DNA from: Streptococcus varani
GTDB taxonomy: Bacteria > Bacillota > Bacilli > Lactobacillales > Streptococcaceae
Length of the DNA: 64,000 nt
Assembly: GCF_001375655.1 (NCBI RefSeq)
Contig: NZ_CTEN01000002.1
Location: 248,001-312,000 of the forward strand
Direction: 5' to 3'
Shown one piece after another: positions 36,215 through 45,695 of the stretch. Below the pieces are notes generated by a model that worked only from the letters and a program-made list of their open reading frames with translations, ran no database searches and was not told the origin of the DNA. Every line of letters starts with the position of its first letter. The stretch's first letter is position 1. A program made the position numbers and the translations under genes.

Positions 36215-36295
36215 CCTCTTGCTTAAAAATAACTATTTTCCAAATGTAAAAGATTGGGCTACAATGGGTATATCAAGAAAAGCGAGGTATGACAC

Positions 36296-37450
36296 ATGAC
36301 AAAATCTAAATTCCAATTAGTAGGCTCCCTTCTTCGTCCAGCGGATCTTCGCAAATACAAAGAAGAAATTGAAGGCCGAGATGATATTCACTATCCTTTT
36401 TACGATGCTCTTCCAGGTTACCAGGAAACTGAGACTGCGGATATCAAGCAAATTGTAGCGGATCAGAAAGAAAATGGCATTGACATCTTGACGGATGGTG
36501 AATTTGGTCGTTCTATGTGGCACCTTGACTTCGTTTGGGGCCTGAAAGGTATCGAGCGCTATATCGCAGAACACGGCTATATTTTCCAAGATCATGAAGG
36601 TGCAGGTGCTTTTGAAACTCGTAAAGATATTGGCATTCGTATTACTGAGCCTCTTTCAGGAAAAAACCATCACTTCTTGGAAATTTTCAAGTTGGTTCAG
36701 GCTGAGGCTGGTAATGAAGATACGAAACAAACGATTTGGGGACCTGCCCATGCCTATACTGAATTGGCAATCTTTGATGGCCTAGCTGGACCAGATCAAG
36801 TATACAAGACAAATGAAGAACTTAAAGCAGGCCTTATTAATGCTTACAAAGAATTTCTCTTAGAGTACAAGGAAGCTGGAGGTAAAATCATTCAGTTTGA
36901 CGACTGCCTTTGGGAACTTTTTGACGAGAGCAATCCACTGACCCCATTTAGCAATTTAAGCAGTACAGATTTGTCTGGCTTAGCAGATGAATTTATCGCC
37001 ATTAATAACCAAGTTACGGATTATGCTCATGAAATTGGCTTAACTGTATGGACTCACAACTGTCGTGGGAATTACGAAAGTCGCTCAGCGACAGGCGGAA
37101 CTTATGAAGCTATCGCCACTAAATTCTTGGCGGACCAACACTATGATCGTTTCTTCTTGGAGTGGGATAGCGATATAGCAGGCGATATCAAAGCACTAGA
37201 AGCTCTTAAGGACAAAAATGCTGAAGTTGTTTTGGGGCTACTCTCATCAAAAACAACAGACTTAGATGATGAGAATCGCGCCCTTGAACTCCTCGAGCAA
37301 GCCAGTAAAATCTTACCTAAAGACCGTCTCTTTCTCTCGCACCAGTGTGGTTTTGCATCTTGTGACTCAGGAAATGAATTGGCAACATCACAACAATGGG
37401 CAAAAATCAAGCAAGGTCGAGAGATTGCAGAAACCTTCTTTAAAAAATAA
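36296..37450 (+). CDS. MetE C-terminal-like cobalamin-independent methionine synthase family protein
   Basis: A 384-residue single-barrel protein related to the catalytic half of MetE (YxjG/YxjH type). Zinc-ligand-type motifs are visible in 'VWTHNCRGNYES' and 'LFLSHQCGFASCDSG', and 'QFDDCLWELF' in the middle. It begins 'SKFQLVGSLLRPADLRKYKE'. Such proteins probably transfer a methyl group to homocysteine from an as yet uncertain donor. The exact MET box upstream ties it to methionine supply. ATG at 36296. Confidence 0.88.
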   Translation: MTKSKFQLVGSLLRPADLRKYKEEIEGRDDIHYPFYDALPGYQETETADIKQIVADQKENGIDILTDGEFGRSMWHLDFVWGLKGIERYIAEHGYIFQDHEGAGAFETRKDIGIRITEPLSGKNHHFLEIFKLVQAEAGNEDTKQTIWGPAHAYTELAIFDGLAGPDQVYKTNEELKAGLINAYKEFLLEYKEAGGKIIQFDDCLWELFDESNPLTPFSNLSSTDLSGLADEFIAINNQVTDYAHEIGLTVWTHNCRGNYESRSATGGTYEAIATKFLADQHYDRFFLEWDSDIAGDIKALEALKDKNAEVVLGLLSSKTTDLDDENRALELLEQASKILPKDRLFLSHQCGFASCDSGNELATSQQWAKIKQGREIAETFFKK

Positions 37451-37577
37451 TACAGAAAGAGAAGTTGAAATTAATCGACTCCTCTTTTTAAATATGTACT
37501 TTAATCTACTAAAACTTTTCTTTCAATATTTTAGGAAATCTGCTATAATAAAGAAAAAATGAAAGCGGGTACAAGAT

Positions 37578-37874
37578 ATGTATGAATTGTGTTTAGAATA
37601 TGGGACTTTTCCAGTAAGCCTGACTTCAGATGATGCGACAGATTTACAGGCTATTCCGGAATTTCTGATCGGAGAAACCGAATTAATCAATAAACTACAT
37701 AAAATGAATAAGCTCTTCCACAGCCTATTTATTGAAATTGAAGGAAACTTAGATTATATCGGCCGCGAAAGCCCTGAAAAGATTGAGTCCTTACGTAGTC
37801 TCTTTGATGAAGTAGCTTTAACTTTTAAAGATAAATATGACCATGTACGAATTGAATCTTTTTATTTAGAATAG
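37578..37874 (+). CDS. Conserved hypothetical protein
   Basis: A 98-residue acidic soluble protein of unknown function ('MYELCLEYGTFPVSLTSDDA'). It has a predicted helical C-terminal half. A consensus promoter precedes it: TTTCAA, 17 bp, TATAAT with an extended TG, near 37526-37554. A hairpin terminator follows. The promoter, terminator and codon pattern indicate a real gene. Confidence 0.7.
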   Translation: MYELCLEYGTFPVSLTSDDATDLQAIPEFLIGETELINKLHKMNKLFHSLFIEIEGNLDYIGRESPEKIESLRSLFDEVALTFKDKYDHVRIESFYLE

Positions 37875-37879
37875 TGTAA

Positions 37880-37912
37880 AAAATGCTTGCAAACTGGCAA
37901 GTATTTTCAGAT
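37880..37912 (+). terminator. Terminator of the 98-residue hypothetical gene
   Basis: AAAATGCTTGC pairs with GCAAGTATTTT around a 6-nt loop (about 37882-37910), with a G-T pair in the stem. Confidence 0.65.
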
Positions 37913-37987
37913 GATTTTACGATTTGCTTCTCTCTGCTATACACCAAAAAGCCAATAGCTCTCCTAAAGAATGACTTTGTAGCCTGA

Positions 37988-38007
37988 CATGGTTGATATC
38001 AACCATG
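37988..38007. repeat. 20-bp perfect palindrome
   Basis: CATGGTTGATATCAACCATG is self-complementary over all 20 positions. It stands alone in the ~200 bp between the hypothetical gene and the intron 3' end; nothing else is recognisable there. It might be a protein-binding site or the remnant of an element. Confidence 0.6.
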
Positions 38008-38083
38008 GTAGAAACTTATTTATGCTGGTAATGGACGTTAGCTAGCTCATACATTTTATCCAAGCAGCTGTATTTTCCCTATA

Positions 38084-39941
38084 ATCGAGTAGAGACTAAT
38101 TCCTAGCCCCTCTCACACCACCGTGCGTGCCGTTCGGCACACGGCGGTTCAACTAACTTTTAACGCATGTCGTTCAAGATAATAATCTAGGCATGAAACT
38201 AGTCCACGTTTAGCGAGGACTGGTTTTGATATAGCTCGTTTTAGAATTGACTTTTGTGCCACTAATTGATAGTGGTCACCCCAGCCAGATACCTTATCAG
38301 CTATCCATTTGGGAGTCCCTAGTTTAAGTAGTCCCCAAAGTCGCCTTGACTTCTTCTTCCATTGTTTCCAAATAATAACTCTAATTCGTGTCCTCAATCG
38401 TTTATCAATTTCTCCCATGACTGACTTCATGTTAGTCAATGCGAAGTAGTTTATCCATCCGCGAATAAGCCAGTTGAGTTTCTCAATACGGCTACCCAAG
38501 TCAGTGCTCCATTTGCGTGTTGTGAGCTTCCTAAGTTTCCTCTTGAAACTCTGGATACTCTCTTGATGTGGACGACTTTTCCACCCTTCAGCTGATTTCC
38601 AGAATCCGAATCCAAGGTACTTCAGTTGACTCGGTCTGGTAATCTTAGTCTTGGTCATATTGACTTTCAATCCCAGTCGCTTCTTAATGAATCGGCTAAC
38701 TTAATACATGATACGTTTGGCAGATGCTTCGCTCCCAACTGTGATGACACAGTCATCTGCGTACCGGACGAAACGAAGCCCTCGATTTTCCAATTCCTTG
38801 TCCAGCTCATTGAGCGTGATATTGGACAGGAGGGGAGATAGATTCCCACCTTGTGGTGTTCCCACCAGCGTTTTATGGCGCTGTCCATTGATAACTACAC
38901 CCGAATGAAGATACCTACGAATCAGAGACTCTGTATCTCCATCTTGGATAATGTTATGGACAAGAGACATCAATCTATCTTGGGGAACTGTGTCGAAGAA
39001 TTTCTCAAGGTCAATGTCCACAATCCACTCATAGCCATCATTAAGGTATTCTAGTAACTTGATGATGGCTTTTTCGCATGACCGTTTCGGTCTAAACCCA
39101 TAGCTCGTTTCGGAGAAATGAGGTTCACACAGAGGGCTGATAACTTGGACGATGGCCTGTTGAATCATTCTGTCCATTACTGTTGGGATGCCAAGCTGGC
39201 GGACTCCTCCATTGGGCTTTGGGATTTCAACGCGTAGGACTGGTTGAGGTTTGTATTTTCTCTGTTTTATCAACTCTTTGGTTGGTCGCCAATATTGGCG
39301 GAGATATTCATCCATTTGGTCAATGGTAATGCCATCAATTCCAGCTGAACCCTTGTTGACTTTCACTTGATTGTAGGCTTCCACCATGTTGGAGCGAGAT
39401 AGAATAGTATCTAGTAACTGTGACATGTGCGTATTCCTTTCTTGTTTCGGTGTCTGAGGGACATCTTATATTGGTGAACCTTCCTCTAGTCAATACATGA
39501 CCGCATCCAGTTCTATCAGACCGCTAGTTTTACAGACACAAGTGAAGTAGGATTACTTCGGTTAATTGTTAAGCCCTTCGCTCCACTTCCATTACAGAAG
39601 CTTCGTGACTACTATGGCTTCGGCTGACTTCTCATGATTCGTTGTTACTACGTCTAGGACGCTCATGAGACCTCACGGGATAAGTCGTACATCTTTCCTC
39701 GTTTACTCTCGTGATTTACGCATATAGGTTACGACTACCTATTTGGACTTTAGAGTTTTCAGCCCCCTCATCCGCTATATACGCCTTAATATCACGTTTC
39801 TGTTCGTAGAGCCACGATTTCGCTATCCCTTCCTCTCCCCGCTACCTCGCGATAGTCAGGCTTGGGAGTCGCTATTGGGTTCACCGGTAGCGGGTGCCCA
39901 CGGAGGACTTGCACCTCAGATGTACGACATGCCCGTCGTAC
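38084..39941 (-). mobile_element. Group II intron (probably class IIC), about 1.86 kb
   Basis: The minus strand shows a 5' start GTACGACGGGCATG, a ~500-nt ribozyme 5' region, a reverse transcriptase/maturase frame, then a domain-V-like hairpin at 38117-38149 (ACCACCGTGCGTGCCG paired with CGGCACACGGCGGT) and a short domain VI. The 5' end abuts the intrinsic terminator of pheT, the target type used by class IIC introns such as GBSi1. The exact 3' boundary (near 38084) is estimated from the end of domain VI. Confidence 0.82.
38149..39426 (-). pseudogene. ltrA: Group II intron reverse transcriptase/maturase with an in-frame stop
   Basis: The frame reads 241 codons from ATG 39426 (GAAAGGAA upstream), meets TAA at 38701-38703, then continues in the same frame for 183 codons to 38149. 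RT motifs are present before the stop: 'FFDTVPQDRLM', 'TPQGGNLSPLLSNI' and the catalytic 'VRYADDCVI'. The maturase domain follows it ('RGWINYFALTNMKSV', 'ALTNMKS'). The stop replaces a residue that is Ser in close relatives (TCA to TAA would suffice). Splicing and mobility by its own protein are therefore doubtful. Confidence 0.9.
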
Positions 39942-39942
39942 T

Positions 39943-39974
39943 AAAAATCCACCCAGTTAAACTCGGTGGATTTT
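39943..39974 (-). terminator. pheT terminator, intron insertion site
   Basis: AAAATCCACC and GGTGGATTTT pair around a short loop with AGTT/AACT inside. On the minus strand the intron begins right after the T-run. It starts 4 bp past the pheT stop codon. Confidence 0.85.
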
Positions 39975-39978
39975 CGTA

Positions 39979-42384
39979 TTATCTAACTTCAGCAGACACT
40001 TGCTCTACCAAAGCTTTGGTGATTTTTTCCATGAATTTGGCTACTTCTTCATCCGTCAGACTGGCTTCTGGATTTTGGAAAGTTAGGCTGTAGGCCATGG
40101 ATTTCTTGCCAGATTCGATATTGGCACCGGCATAGACATCAAAAAGTTTGATGGCGGTCAGGCGTTTAACCTTAGCCGACTCGATGGCAGTCACTACTTG
40201 ATTATGAGTGGTGTCGGCTGGTAAAAGGAGAGCCATATCACGAGAAACAGCTGGGAACTTGTTGATTTCTCGGAAGGTTTGATCTGCTTTGAGGCCAGAT
40301 GCCAGAGCTTGGAGATTAATTTCTGCCACATAGGTTTCTGGAATGCCATAATTCTTAGCCGTTTGTGGATGCACTTGTCCAACAAAACCAATCTTTTCTC
40401 CCTTAAGAAGGATAGTTGCTGTACGCCCCGGGTGCAGACTACTTAAGTCTTTTTCAGCCACGAATTCCAAGGTCACATCCAATTTTTCAGCTAAGGCTTC
40501 TACGATTCCTTTGGCATAGAAGAAATCAACTGGAACAGGTTGTGTTTGGAAATCTTTTTCTTGGACCAAGCCAGAAAGGGCAAAGGCAAACGTTTCTACT
40601 TCCTGTGGTAAGTCAACTTTGGCATCACCAGTTTGATGGAAAATCGTTCCAATTTCATAAATCGCTAGGTTGCTGTTTTTGCGGTTGACATTGTAAGCAA
40701 CTGTGTCTAACATGCCAGAGACGATATTCTGGCGGAGAGCTGAACGATCAACCGTCATTGGCCACATGAGTTCGGTGATGTTTGTTGGTTGGGCAGTAAA
40801 TTCAACCGCTTTTTCAGGCGTTGTCAAGGCATAAGAGATAATTTCTGACAAACCAGTTCCTTCAGCGATGGTACGCACCTTGCGACGGAGTTTTTGACTA
40901 GCCGTCAATTCACCGGCTGTTGCACCTGCTTCAGGAAGTGTCGTTGGCAATTTATCATAGCCATAAATACGGGCAATTTCTTCCACCAAATCAGCTTGGA
41001 TGGAAATATCCCAACGACGACGGGGTACAGATACCGTGAAGTTTTCCGCATTGCCAGTGACAGCAAAACCAAGTTTGGCAAAGACTTCTTCCACATCTGA
41101 ATAAGTCAATTCTGTACCTAAACGAACATTGACATAATCGATAGATGTTGATACCTCCACGGCTTCTGTTGGCAGATTTCCAGCCTCAACTTGTCCAGCC
41201 AAAACTGTGCCATTGCCCAATTCTTGCAACATAGCTGCCGCAAAATCAAGGGCTTCGAAAACGCTATCGTAGTTGATCCCTTTTTCAAAACGAGAGGAAG
41301 ACTCTGAACGTAGGTTGAGGCGACCAGAGGTTTTGCGGATTGATTTCCCATCAAAAACGGCTGCTTCGAGGACCACATTTTTAGAAGATGCATCGATTTC
41401 TGTCGATTGACCGCCCATAACACCACCAAGGGCAACTGGTTTGTCCGCGACTGTGATAACGATATCATCTGCCGTCAATTCACGTTCTTCTGCATCCAAA
41501 GTAATCAATTTTTCGCCAGCACGCGCATCACGAGCTACGATTTTCTTATCTTCAAACTTATCCAAGTCAAAGGCATGCATAGGTTGCCCAAAGAGCAAGA
41601 GAACATAGTTGGTTACGTCTACGATGTTGTTGATGGGACGGATGCCGGCATTCATGAGCAGGTTTTGCAACCATTGTGGACTTGGAGCCACAGTCACATT
41701 TTCCACCACACGCGCCTTGTAAGTCAGGACTTTATCCGACTCAATAGCCACTTGGATGACATCTGATGCAAGTTTATCTGCTTCATCCAAAGATTTCACA
41801 GGAAAATGCACTTCTTTGCCATAAATAGCCGCCACTTCATGGGCAACACCACGCATAGACAAAGCATCCGCACGGTTTGGCGTGATAGAGAGTTCGATAA
41901 TTTCATCATCCAAGCCCAAAACTGGGAAGATAGACGCTCCTGGCACTGTATCTTCAGGCAGGATTTGGATACCATCCGCAAATTCTTTTGGAATGATGCT
42001 ATCTGGAAGACCAAGTTCCTGTAAGGAACAAATCATACCCAATGATTCCATGCCGCGGATTTTGCCTTTTTTGATTTTATAGTTATCCGCGATACGGGCA
42101 CCTGGAATAGCTACGATGACCTTGATGCCAGCTCGGACATTAGGAGCTCCACAGACGATTTGGCGTGGTTCATCATCACCCGTGTCAACCTGGCAGAGAT
42201 GAAGGTGGGTATCCGGCACATCCTCACACGAAAGAACATGACCAACTACAAGATTGGACAGGCCTTCAGCGGGTGTTTCCACACCCTCTACTTCGATACC
42301 TGTCGTTGACATTTTTTCAGCAAGCTCAGCGGTTGTCACATCAATATCCACCAGCTCCTTTAACCATTTATAGGATACAAGCAT
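39979..42384 (-). CDS. pheT: Phenylalanine-tRNA ligase beta subunit
   Basis: The 801-residue PheT has its normal domains: an N-terminal EMAP-like tRNA-binding domain ('[20 protein letters not shown]'), the B3/B4 editing region, B5 ('[15 protein letters not shown]' just after it), the catalytic-like core, and the C-terminal anticodon-binding FDX domain ('[19 protein letters not shown]'). With PheS it forms the alpha2-beta2 enzyme charging tRNA-Phe, and the beta subunit edits Tyr-tRNA-Phe. It follows pheS and a GNAT gene, under the T-box leader upstream of pheS. Confidence 0.97.
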   Translation of the reverse strand: MLVSYKWLKELVDIDVTTAELAEKMSTTGIEVEGVETPAEGLSNLVVGHVLSCEDVPDTHLHLCQVDTGDDEPRQIVCGAPNVRAGIKVIVAIPGARIADNYKIKKGKIRGMESLGMICSLQELGLPDSIIPKEFADGIQILPEDTVPGASIFPVLGLDDEIIELSITPNRADALSMRGVAHEVAAIYGKEVHFPVKSLDEADKLASDVIQVAIESDKVLTYKARVVENVTVAPSPQWLQNLLMNAGIRPINNIVDVTNYVLLLFGQPMHAFDLDKFEDKKIVARDARAGEKLITLDAEERELTADDIVITVADKPVALGGVMGGQSTEIDASSKNVVLEAAVFDGKSIRKTSGRLNLRSESSSRFEKGINYDSVFEALDFAAAMLQELGNGTVLAGQVEAGNLPTEAVEVSTSIDYVNVRLGTELTYSDVEEVFAKLGFAVTGNAENFTVSVPRRRWDISIQADLVEEIARIYGYDKLPTTLPEAGATAGELTASQKLRRKVRTIAEGTGLSEIISYALTTPEKAVEFTAQPTNITELMWPMTVDRSALRQNIVSGMLDTVAYNVNRKNSNLAIYEIGTIFHQTGDAKVDLPQEVETFAFALSGLVQEKDFQTQPVPVDFFYAKGIVEALAEKLDVTLEFVAEKDLSSLHPGRTATILLKGEKIGFVGQVHPQTAKNYGIPETYVAEINLQALASGLKADQTFREINKFPAVSRDMALLLPADTTHNQVVTAIESAKVKRLTAIKLFDVYAGANIESGKKSMAYSLTFQNPEASLTDEEVAKFMEKITKALVEQVSAEVR

Positions 42385-42399
42385 TTTTTCTCTTTCTTT

Positions 42400-42924
42400 T
42401 TAACGTAAGTGTTTTTTCATTAAGTAATTGATATGTTTTTTATCAGCAATAGTCAATAAACCTTGACCAAATAGTACAAAACCATTTTTAGAATAGAATT
42501 CTTGTTTATTTACATCTGTCTCCAGAACTTCAACCCATACCCAATCGTAATCGGAGGCCGTCACCATATCGATGGCATATTGAAATAGAAAATCTTCTAA
42601 ACCCTGTCCTTGAAAGTCTTTCAAGATAGAAAATCGCTGAATTTCAATTGTATTGCCTGCCATCTTCTTCGTCTGTGCAGAACCCCAGTTTATTTTTAAA
42701 TACCCAATTGCCTGTCCATTCAACATCAAAAAATCAATTTCTGTTTCATGATTTGTTAGCTCTAAGTCTAATTTGGCCAAGTCAAATTCTTCTTTGAAGT
42801 AGTCACTCAACTCTTCTTCTGTATAGTTGTATTGAAATTTTTCTAGTGATGTTTGCAACATCAATTGCCTCAAGATTGGCAATTCAGTCTTAGATACTTC
42901 TTTTATACCAATTGTTTTAGCCAT
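42400..42924 (-). CDS. GNAT-family N-acetyltransferase
   Basis: A 174-residue GNAT protein. The acetyl-CoA-binding region is 'FSILKDFQGQGLEDFLFQYA' (Q/RxxGxG/A-type loop), and 'IGYLKINWG' and 'ILETDVNKQEFYSKNGF' fit motifs D and B. The acceptor is unknown. It lies between pheS and pheT with GAGGATAG before its ATG, an arrangement conserved in streptococci, so it is co-regulated by Phe-tRNA charging. Confidence 0.9.
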   Translation of the reverse strand: MAKTIGIKEVSKTELPILRQLMLQTSLEKFQYNYTEEELSDYFKEEFDLAKLDLELTNHETEIDFLMLNGQAIGYLKINWGSAQTKKMAGNTIEIQRFSILKDFQGQGLEDFLFQYAIDMVTASDYDWVWVEVLETDVNKQEFYSKNGFVLFGQGLLTIADKKHINYLMKKHLR

Positions 42925-42949
42925 TTTCTATCCTCAAAATTGTTCTCAA

Positions 42950-43993
42950 TTATTTAAATTGTTCTGTAAAGCGGACATCCCCTTGGTAGAAGCCACGAAT
43001 GTCGTTGATCCCATAGCGCAACATGGCAATCCGCTCTTGTCCGAGACCGAAGGCGAAGCCTGAGTATTTTTCCGAATCAACGCCAGACATTTCTAGGACA
43101 CTAGGATGCACCATACCGGCACCCAAAATCTCAATCCAACCCGTCTTTTTACAGACATTACAGCCATCTCCACCACACTTGAAGCAGGAAACATCCACCT
43201 CAACAGATGGTTCCGTGAATGGGAAGTAAGATGGACGCAGGCGAATCTTACGCTCAGCACCAAACATTTTTTGGCTAATCATCTGCAAGGTTCCTTTAAG
43301 GTCACCCATAGAGATATTTTCGCCCACAACCAAGCCCTCGATTTGATGGAACTGATGGGAATGAGTGGCATCATCTGTATCCCGACGGAAAACGCGTCCT
43401 GGTGAAATCATCTTCAATGGACCTTTGGAAAAATCATGCTGGTCCAAGGTACGCGCCTGAACGGGAGAGGTGTGGGTACGAAGCAAGATTTCTTCCGTGA
43501 TGTAGAAAGTATCCTGCATATCACGAGCTGGATGGTCTTTTGGAAGATTCATGCGCTCAAAGTTGTAGTAATCCTTCTCCACTTCAAAGCCATCCACAAT
43601 CTGGAAGCCCATCCCCAAGAAAATGTCTTCGATTTCTTCAGATGTTTGGGTTAAGACGTGACGGTTTCCTAGAGAAACTTGACGACCCGGAAGAGTTACA
43701 TCAATGCTTTCAGATTCCAATTTGGCACGAATCACTGCTGCTTCAACAATTTCAGCTTGCTCTTCAAAGGCCTTGGTCAAGATGTCGCGAACTTCGTTAA
43801 CAAGTTTCCCAGCCAGAGGGCGTTCTTCGTTAGATAAGTCTTTCAGACCTTTGAGTAACTCTGTCAACGAACCTTTCTTACCCAAAACAGCAACCCGTAA
43901 ATCTTGCAATTCTTTTTGGTGATTGCCATCCATTTCTTTTAATTTAAGTAGAGTTGATTGCTTCAACTCCTCCAATTGCACTTGTAAATTCAT
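42950..43993 (-). CDS. pheS: Phenylalanine-tRNA ligase alpha subunit
   Basis: The 347-residue PheS has an N-terminal coiled coil ('[19 protein letters not shown]'), class II motif 2 '[20 protein letters not shown]' and motif 3 '[17 protein letters not shown]', plus '[20 protein letters not shown]', a Cys-rich insertion. It binds Phe and ATP and forms Phe-AMP. The start codon follows a 400-nt stretch downstream of the T-box terminator; no strong ribosome site is seen. Confidence 0.97.
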   Translation of the reverse strand: MNLQVQLEELKQSTLLKLKEMDGNHQKELQDLRVAVLGKKGSLTELLKGLKDLSNEERPLAGKLVNEVRDILTKAFEEQAEIVEAAVIRAKLESESIDVTLPGRQVSLGNRHVLTQTSEEIEDIFLGMGFQIVDGFEVEKDYYNFERMNLPKDHPARDMQDTFYITEEILLRTHTSPVQARTLDQHDFSKGPLKMISPGRVFRRDTDDATHSHQFHQIEGLVVGENISMGDLKGTLQMISQKMFGAERKIRLRPSYFPFTEPSVEVDVSCFKCGGDGCNVCKKTGWIEILGAGMVHPSVLEMSGVDSEKYSGFAFGLGQERIAMLRYGINDIRGFYQGDVRFTEQFK

Positions 43994-44039
43994 AATTAAG
44001 ATACAAAGGGGCCTTTCTCTTGTGAAAATTTTTGTAGAG

Positions 44040-44064
44040 TAAAAGGGTCCAGTGGACTCTTTTA
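44040..44064. repeat. Hairpin with CC-loop-GG core upstream of pheS
   Basis: TAAAAGGGTCC (44040-44050) pairs with GGACTCTTTTA (44054-44064) around AGT with one wobble pair. It has the same loop and inner pairs as the nox hairpin at 13522-13548 but a different outer stem. Confidence 0.55.
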
Positions 44065-44095
44065 GCTTTGAGCCTAAAACTCAAAAGCGAAAATG

Positions 44096-44205
44096 GAAAA
44101 CTAACAAAGACGCTTGTGTCTAGCCAGTTTTCTCTTTTTTCATAGAAAAATTAGCCCCGTGTTCAGCTAGAACTACTAACCAAACATTCCTTTCATTTAA
44201 AATCA
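44096..44205 (-). ncRNA. Candidate structured RNA element upstream of pheS
   Basis: On the minus strand the element reads AAAGGAA, a stretch containing CTGAACACGGGGCTAATTTT, then GAAAAAAGAGAAAACT, and a closing stem GAAAACT/AGTTTTC with an inner GAC/GTC. Two related copies occur upstream of alaS (59020-59340). I could not name the RNA family. It lies between the T-box terminator and the pheS start. Confidence 0.5.
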
Positions 44206-44386
44206 TTGTTTGTATTTGAATAGCTAGTCCTTACCATCAGTCACTTCAAACTGGATTCAGACAAGAAGCTGAGGCGCTAATCCCCTTCTCGTTCATCAGA
44301 TTTTTCAGTTCAAGGAAAGGGACTGAAGGCATACCTAGTGGTAGGCAAGGAACCTTAACGAAGAAATGGAAACTCTGAAGGACGAG

Positions 44387-44591
44387 AAAAAGAAAAACGT
44401 GCCAATACTCCATATATATATCGGAGCGTTGACACGCGGTACCATCCGTTTCATCTGGATATCCAGACCTTACTTTATTGTCCTTTAGTTGAGTGAATTG
44501 GCTAGGTTTTCCTTTAGCAAGCTCTCAGTCGTGACTTGCCTCCCTGGTAAAGTTCCCTCTAGTTACTGGTCTCATGGACTGCTATTCAATT
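44387..44591 (-). promoter_or_regulatory. T-box leader of pheS-GNAT-pheT
   Basis: The T-box core GATGGTACCGCG is at 44435-44446 on the minus strand. It is followed by the terminator CGTGCCAA..CTCC paired with GGAG..TTGACACG (44398-44436) and a T-run (44387-44397). The leader begins near 44591, downstream of the promoter at 44598-44626. Uncharged tRNA-Phe would favour the antiterminator. I could not place the specifier codon with certainty. Confidence 0.88.
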
Positions 44592-44597
44592 ATATTT

Positions 44598-44626
44598 ATT
44601 CTATCAGATTTTATCAGGTCTGACAA
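44598..44626 (-). promoter_or_regulatory. Promoter of the pheS T-box leader
   Basis: TTGTCA (44621-44626), 17-bp spacer, TAGAAT (44598-44603) on the minus strand. It lies just downstream of the disrupted endA. Confidence 0.75.
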
Positions 44627-44650
44627 GTCATAGTATGCTCGATATTTCTT

Positions 44651-45465
44651 CTAGTCATTAGCAGTGATTTCACCAGTTCGGTAGTTGATGGACAGGCCTG
44701 ATTGGACATTGGGAACAAAGACATTAAATTCCAAAGAACCATCTGCTGATTTAGCTTCTAGATGGCTACCTACGGCCATAATATCAGCTTCATTAGCATA
44801 AATAAGGGTGACACGATAGCGCACACGCTTGTTGTTGTCTAGTGCTCGTCTGACCATTTATCATCTGCTTGATTAGACCAAGCTGTTTGTACTGCAATGT
44901 TTTCTGGATTGCTAGATGAAGCATCAAATCCAGATAAGCCCCCCGTGATTGCATAACCCAAGAGGTGGCCGCGATCCACCGCGTGATCATATTCTCCAGG
45001 TAATCCCTGAACTTGATGCCACCCCGCAGGTCGCCAATCAGTCCGTCCTTGACCAGTTTGTTCTCGATCCTTATATTGGCGAGTCGACTTAGCCAAAAGA
45101 GCGTTGGCAACGGTTGGGATAAGCTGTCCGTTCACTTTCTTGGTTTGATTGTTAGCATAGGGTAGGCTTGCCACATCTGCCTTGAGATTTGTTTTATTGC
45201 CATTAATGGTAAAGGCACCAGCTTGATTCCACTCAATTTCTTGACCTAGTTGCGACTTAACTTCATCCGTTAATACACTGGAAGATAATTCTTGACTTGG
45301 TGTATCCTGACTAGCTTTTGAATCATTAGTGTAATAAGTTGCTTGATCAGCTTGGGATAAATTTTCCGATAATTGTGGGAAATAATAGCCTCCTACAAGA
45401 ACCAAACCTGCTAACAAAATACTTAATAAGTTAGTCGTCTGTTTTTTTATTTTTTTCTTAAACAT
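44651..45465 (-). pseudogene. endA: DNA-entry nuclease EndA, disrupted by a small out-of-frame deletion
   Basis: The first frame (44839-45465, 208 residues) has the membrane anchor '[20 protein letters not shown]', the catalytic '[13 protein letters not shown]' and '[20 protein letters not shown]', then runs into TAG. The rest continues in another frame (44651-44857: '[20 protein letters not shown]' to '[11 protein letters not shown]'). Between them the segment that in relatives reads like 'STGQNYYE' is missing, including the conserved Glu of NYYE. EndA degrades the non-transforming strand during DNA uptake. Synteny murA-epuA-endA confirms identity. ATG 45465 has GGAGTGAT. Confidence 0.88.
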
Positions 45466-45491
45466 ATCACTCCAAAAAAAGTAGGTCTAGC

Positions 45492-45695
45492 CTACTTTCC
45501 AGTAAATTTACTAATTATTTCCTGCCACTTGTCGACAGATAAGACAGACATGGCATTTCCTCCATCACCAACAACACTATAGCCAACCATTAAGCCGATA
45601 GCAAAGATAACACAGGCTAAGATTAGAATTAGAAGCACAAAGAGGAGTTGTCTTCCCACATAAAGCATACTTTCTCTAGTCATCTGATTCCTCAC
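45492..45695 (-). CDS. epuA: EpuA-like small membrane protein (DNA-directed RNA polymerase subunit beta family)
   Basis: A 67-residue protein with one strong membrane helix ('[20 protein letters not shown]') and a short extracellular C-terminus '[17 protein letters not shown]'. It overlaps the 3' end of murA by 20 bp and precedes endA, the order seen in pneumococcus, where it is called EpuA. The function is unknown; the polymerase label in databases derives from family naming. Confidence 0.85.
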   Translation of the reverse strand: MRNQMTRESMLYVGRQLLFVLLILILACVIFAIGLMVGYSVVGDGGNAMSVLSVDKWQEIISKFTGK

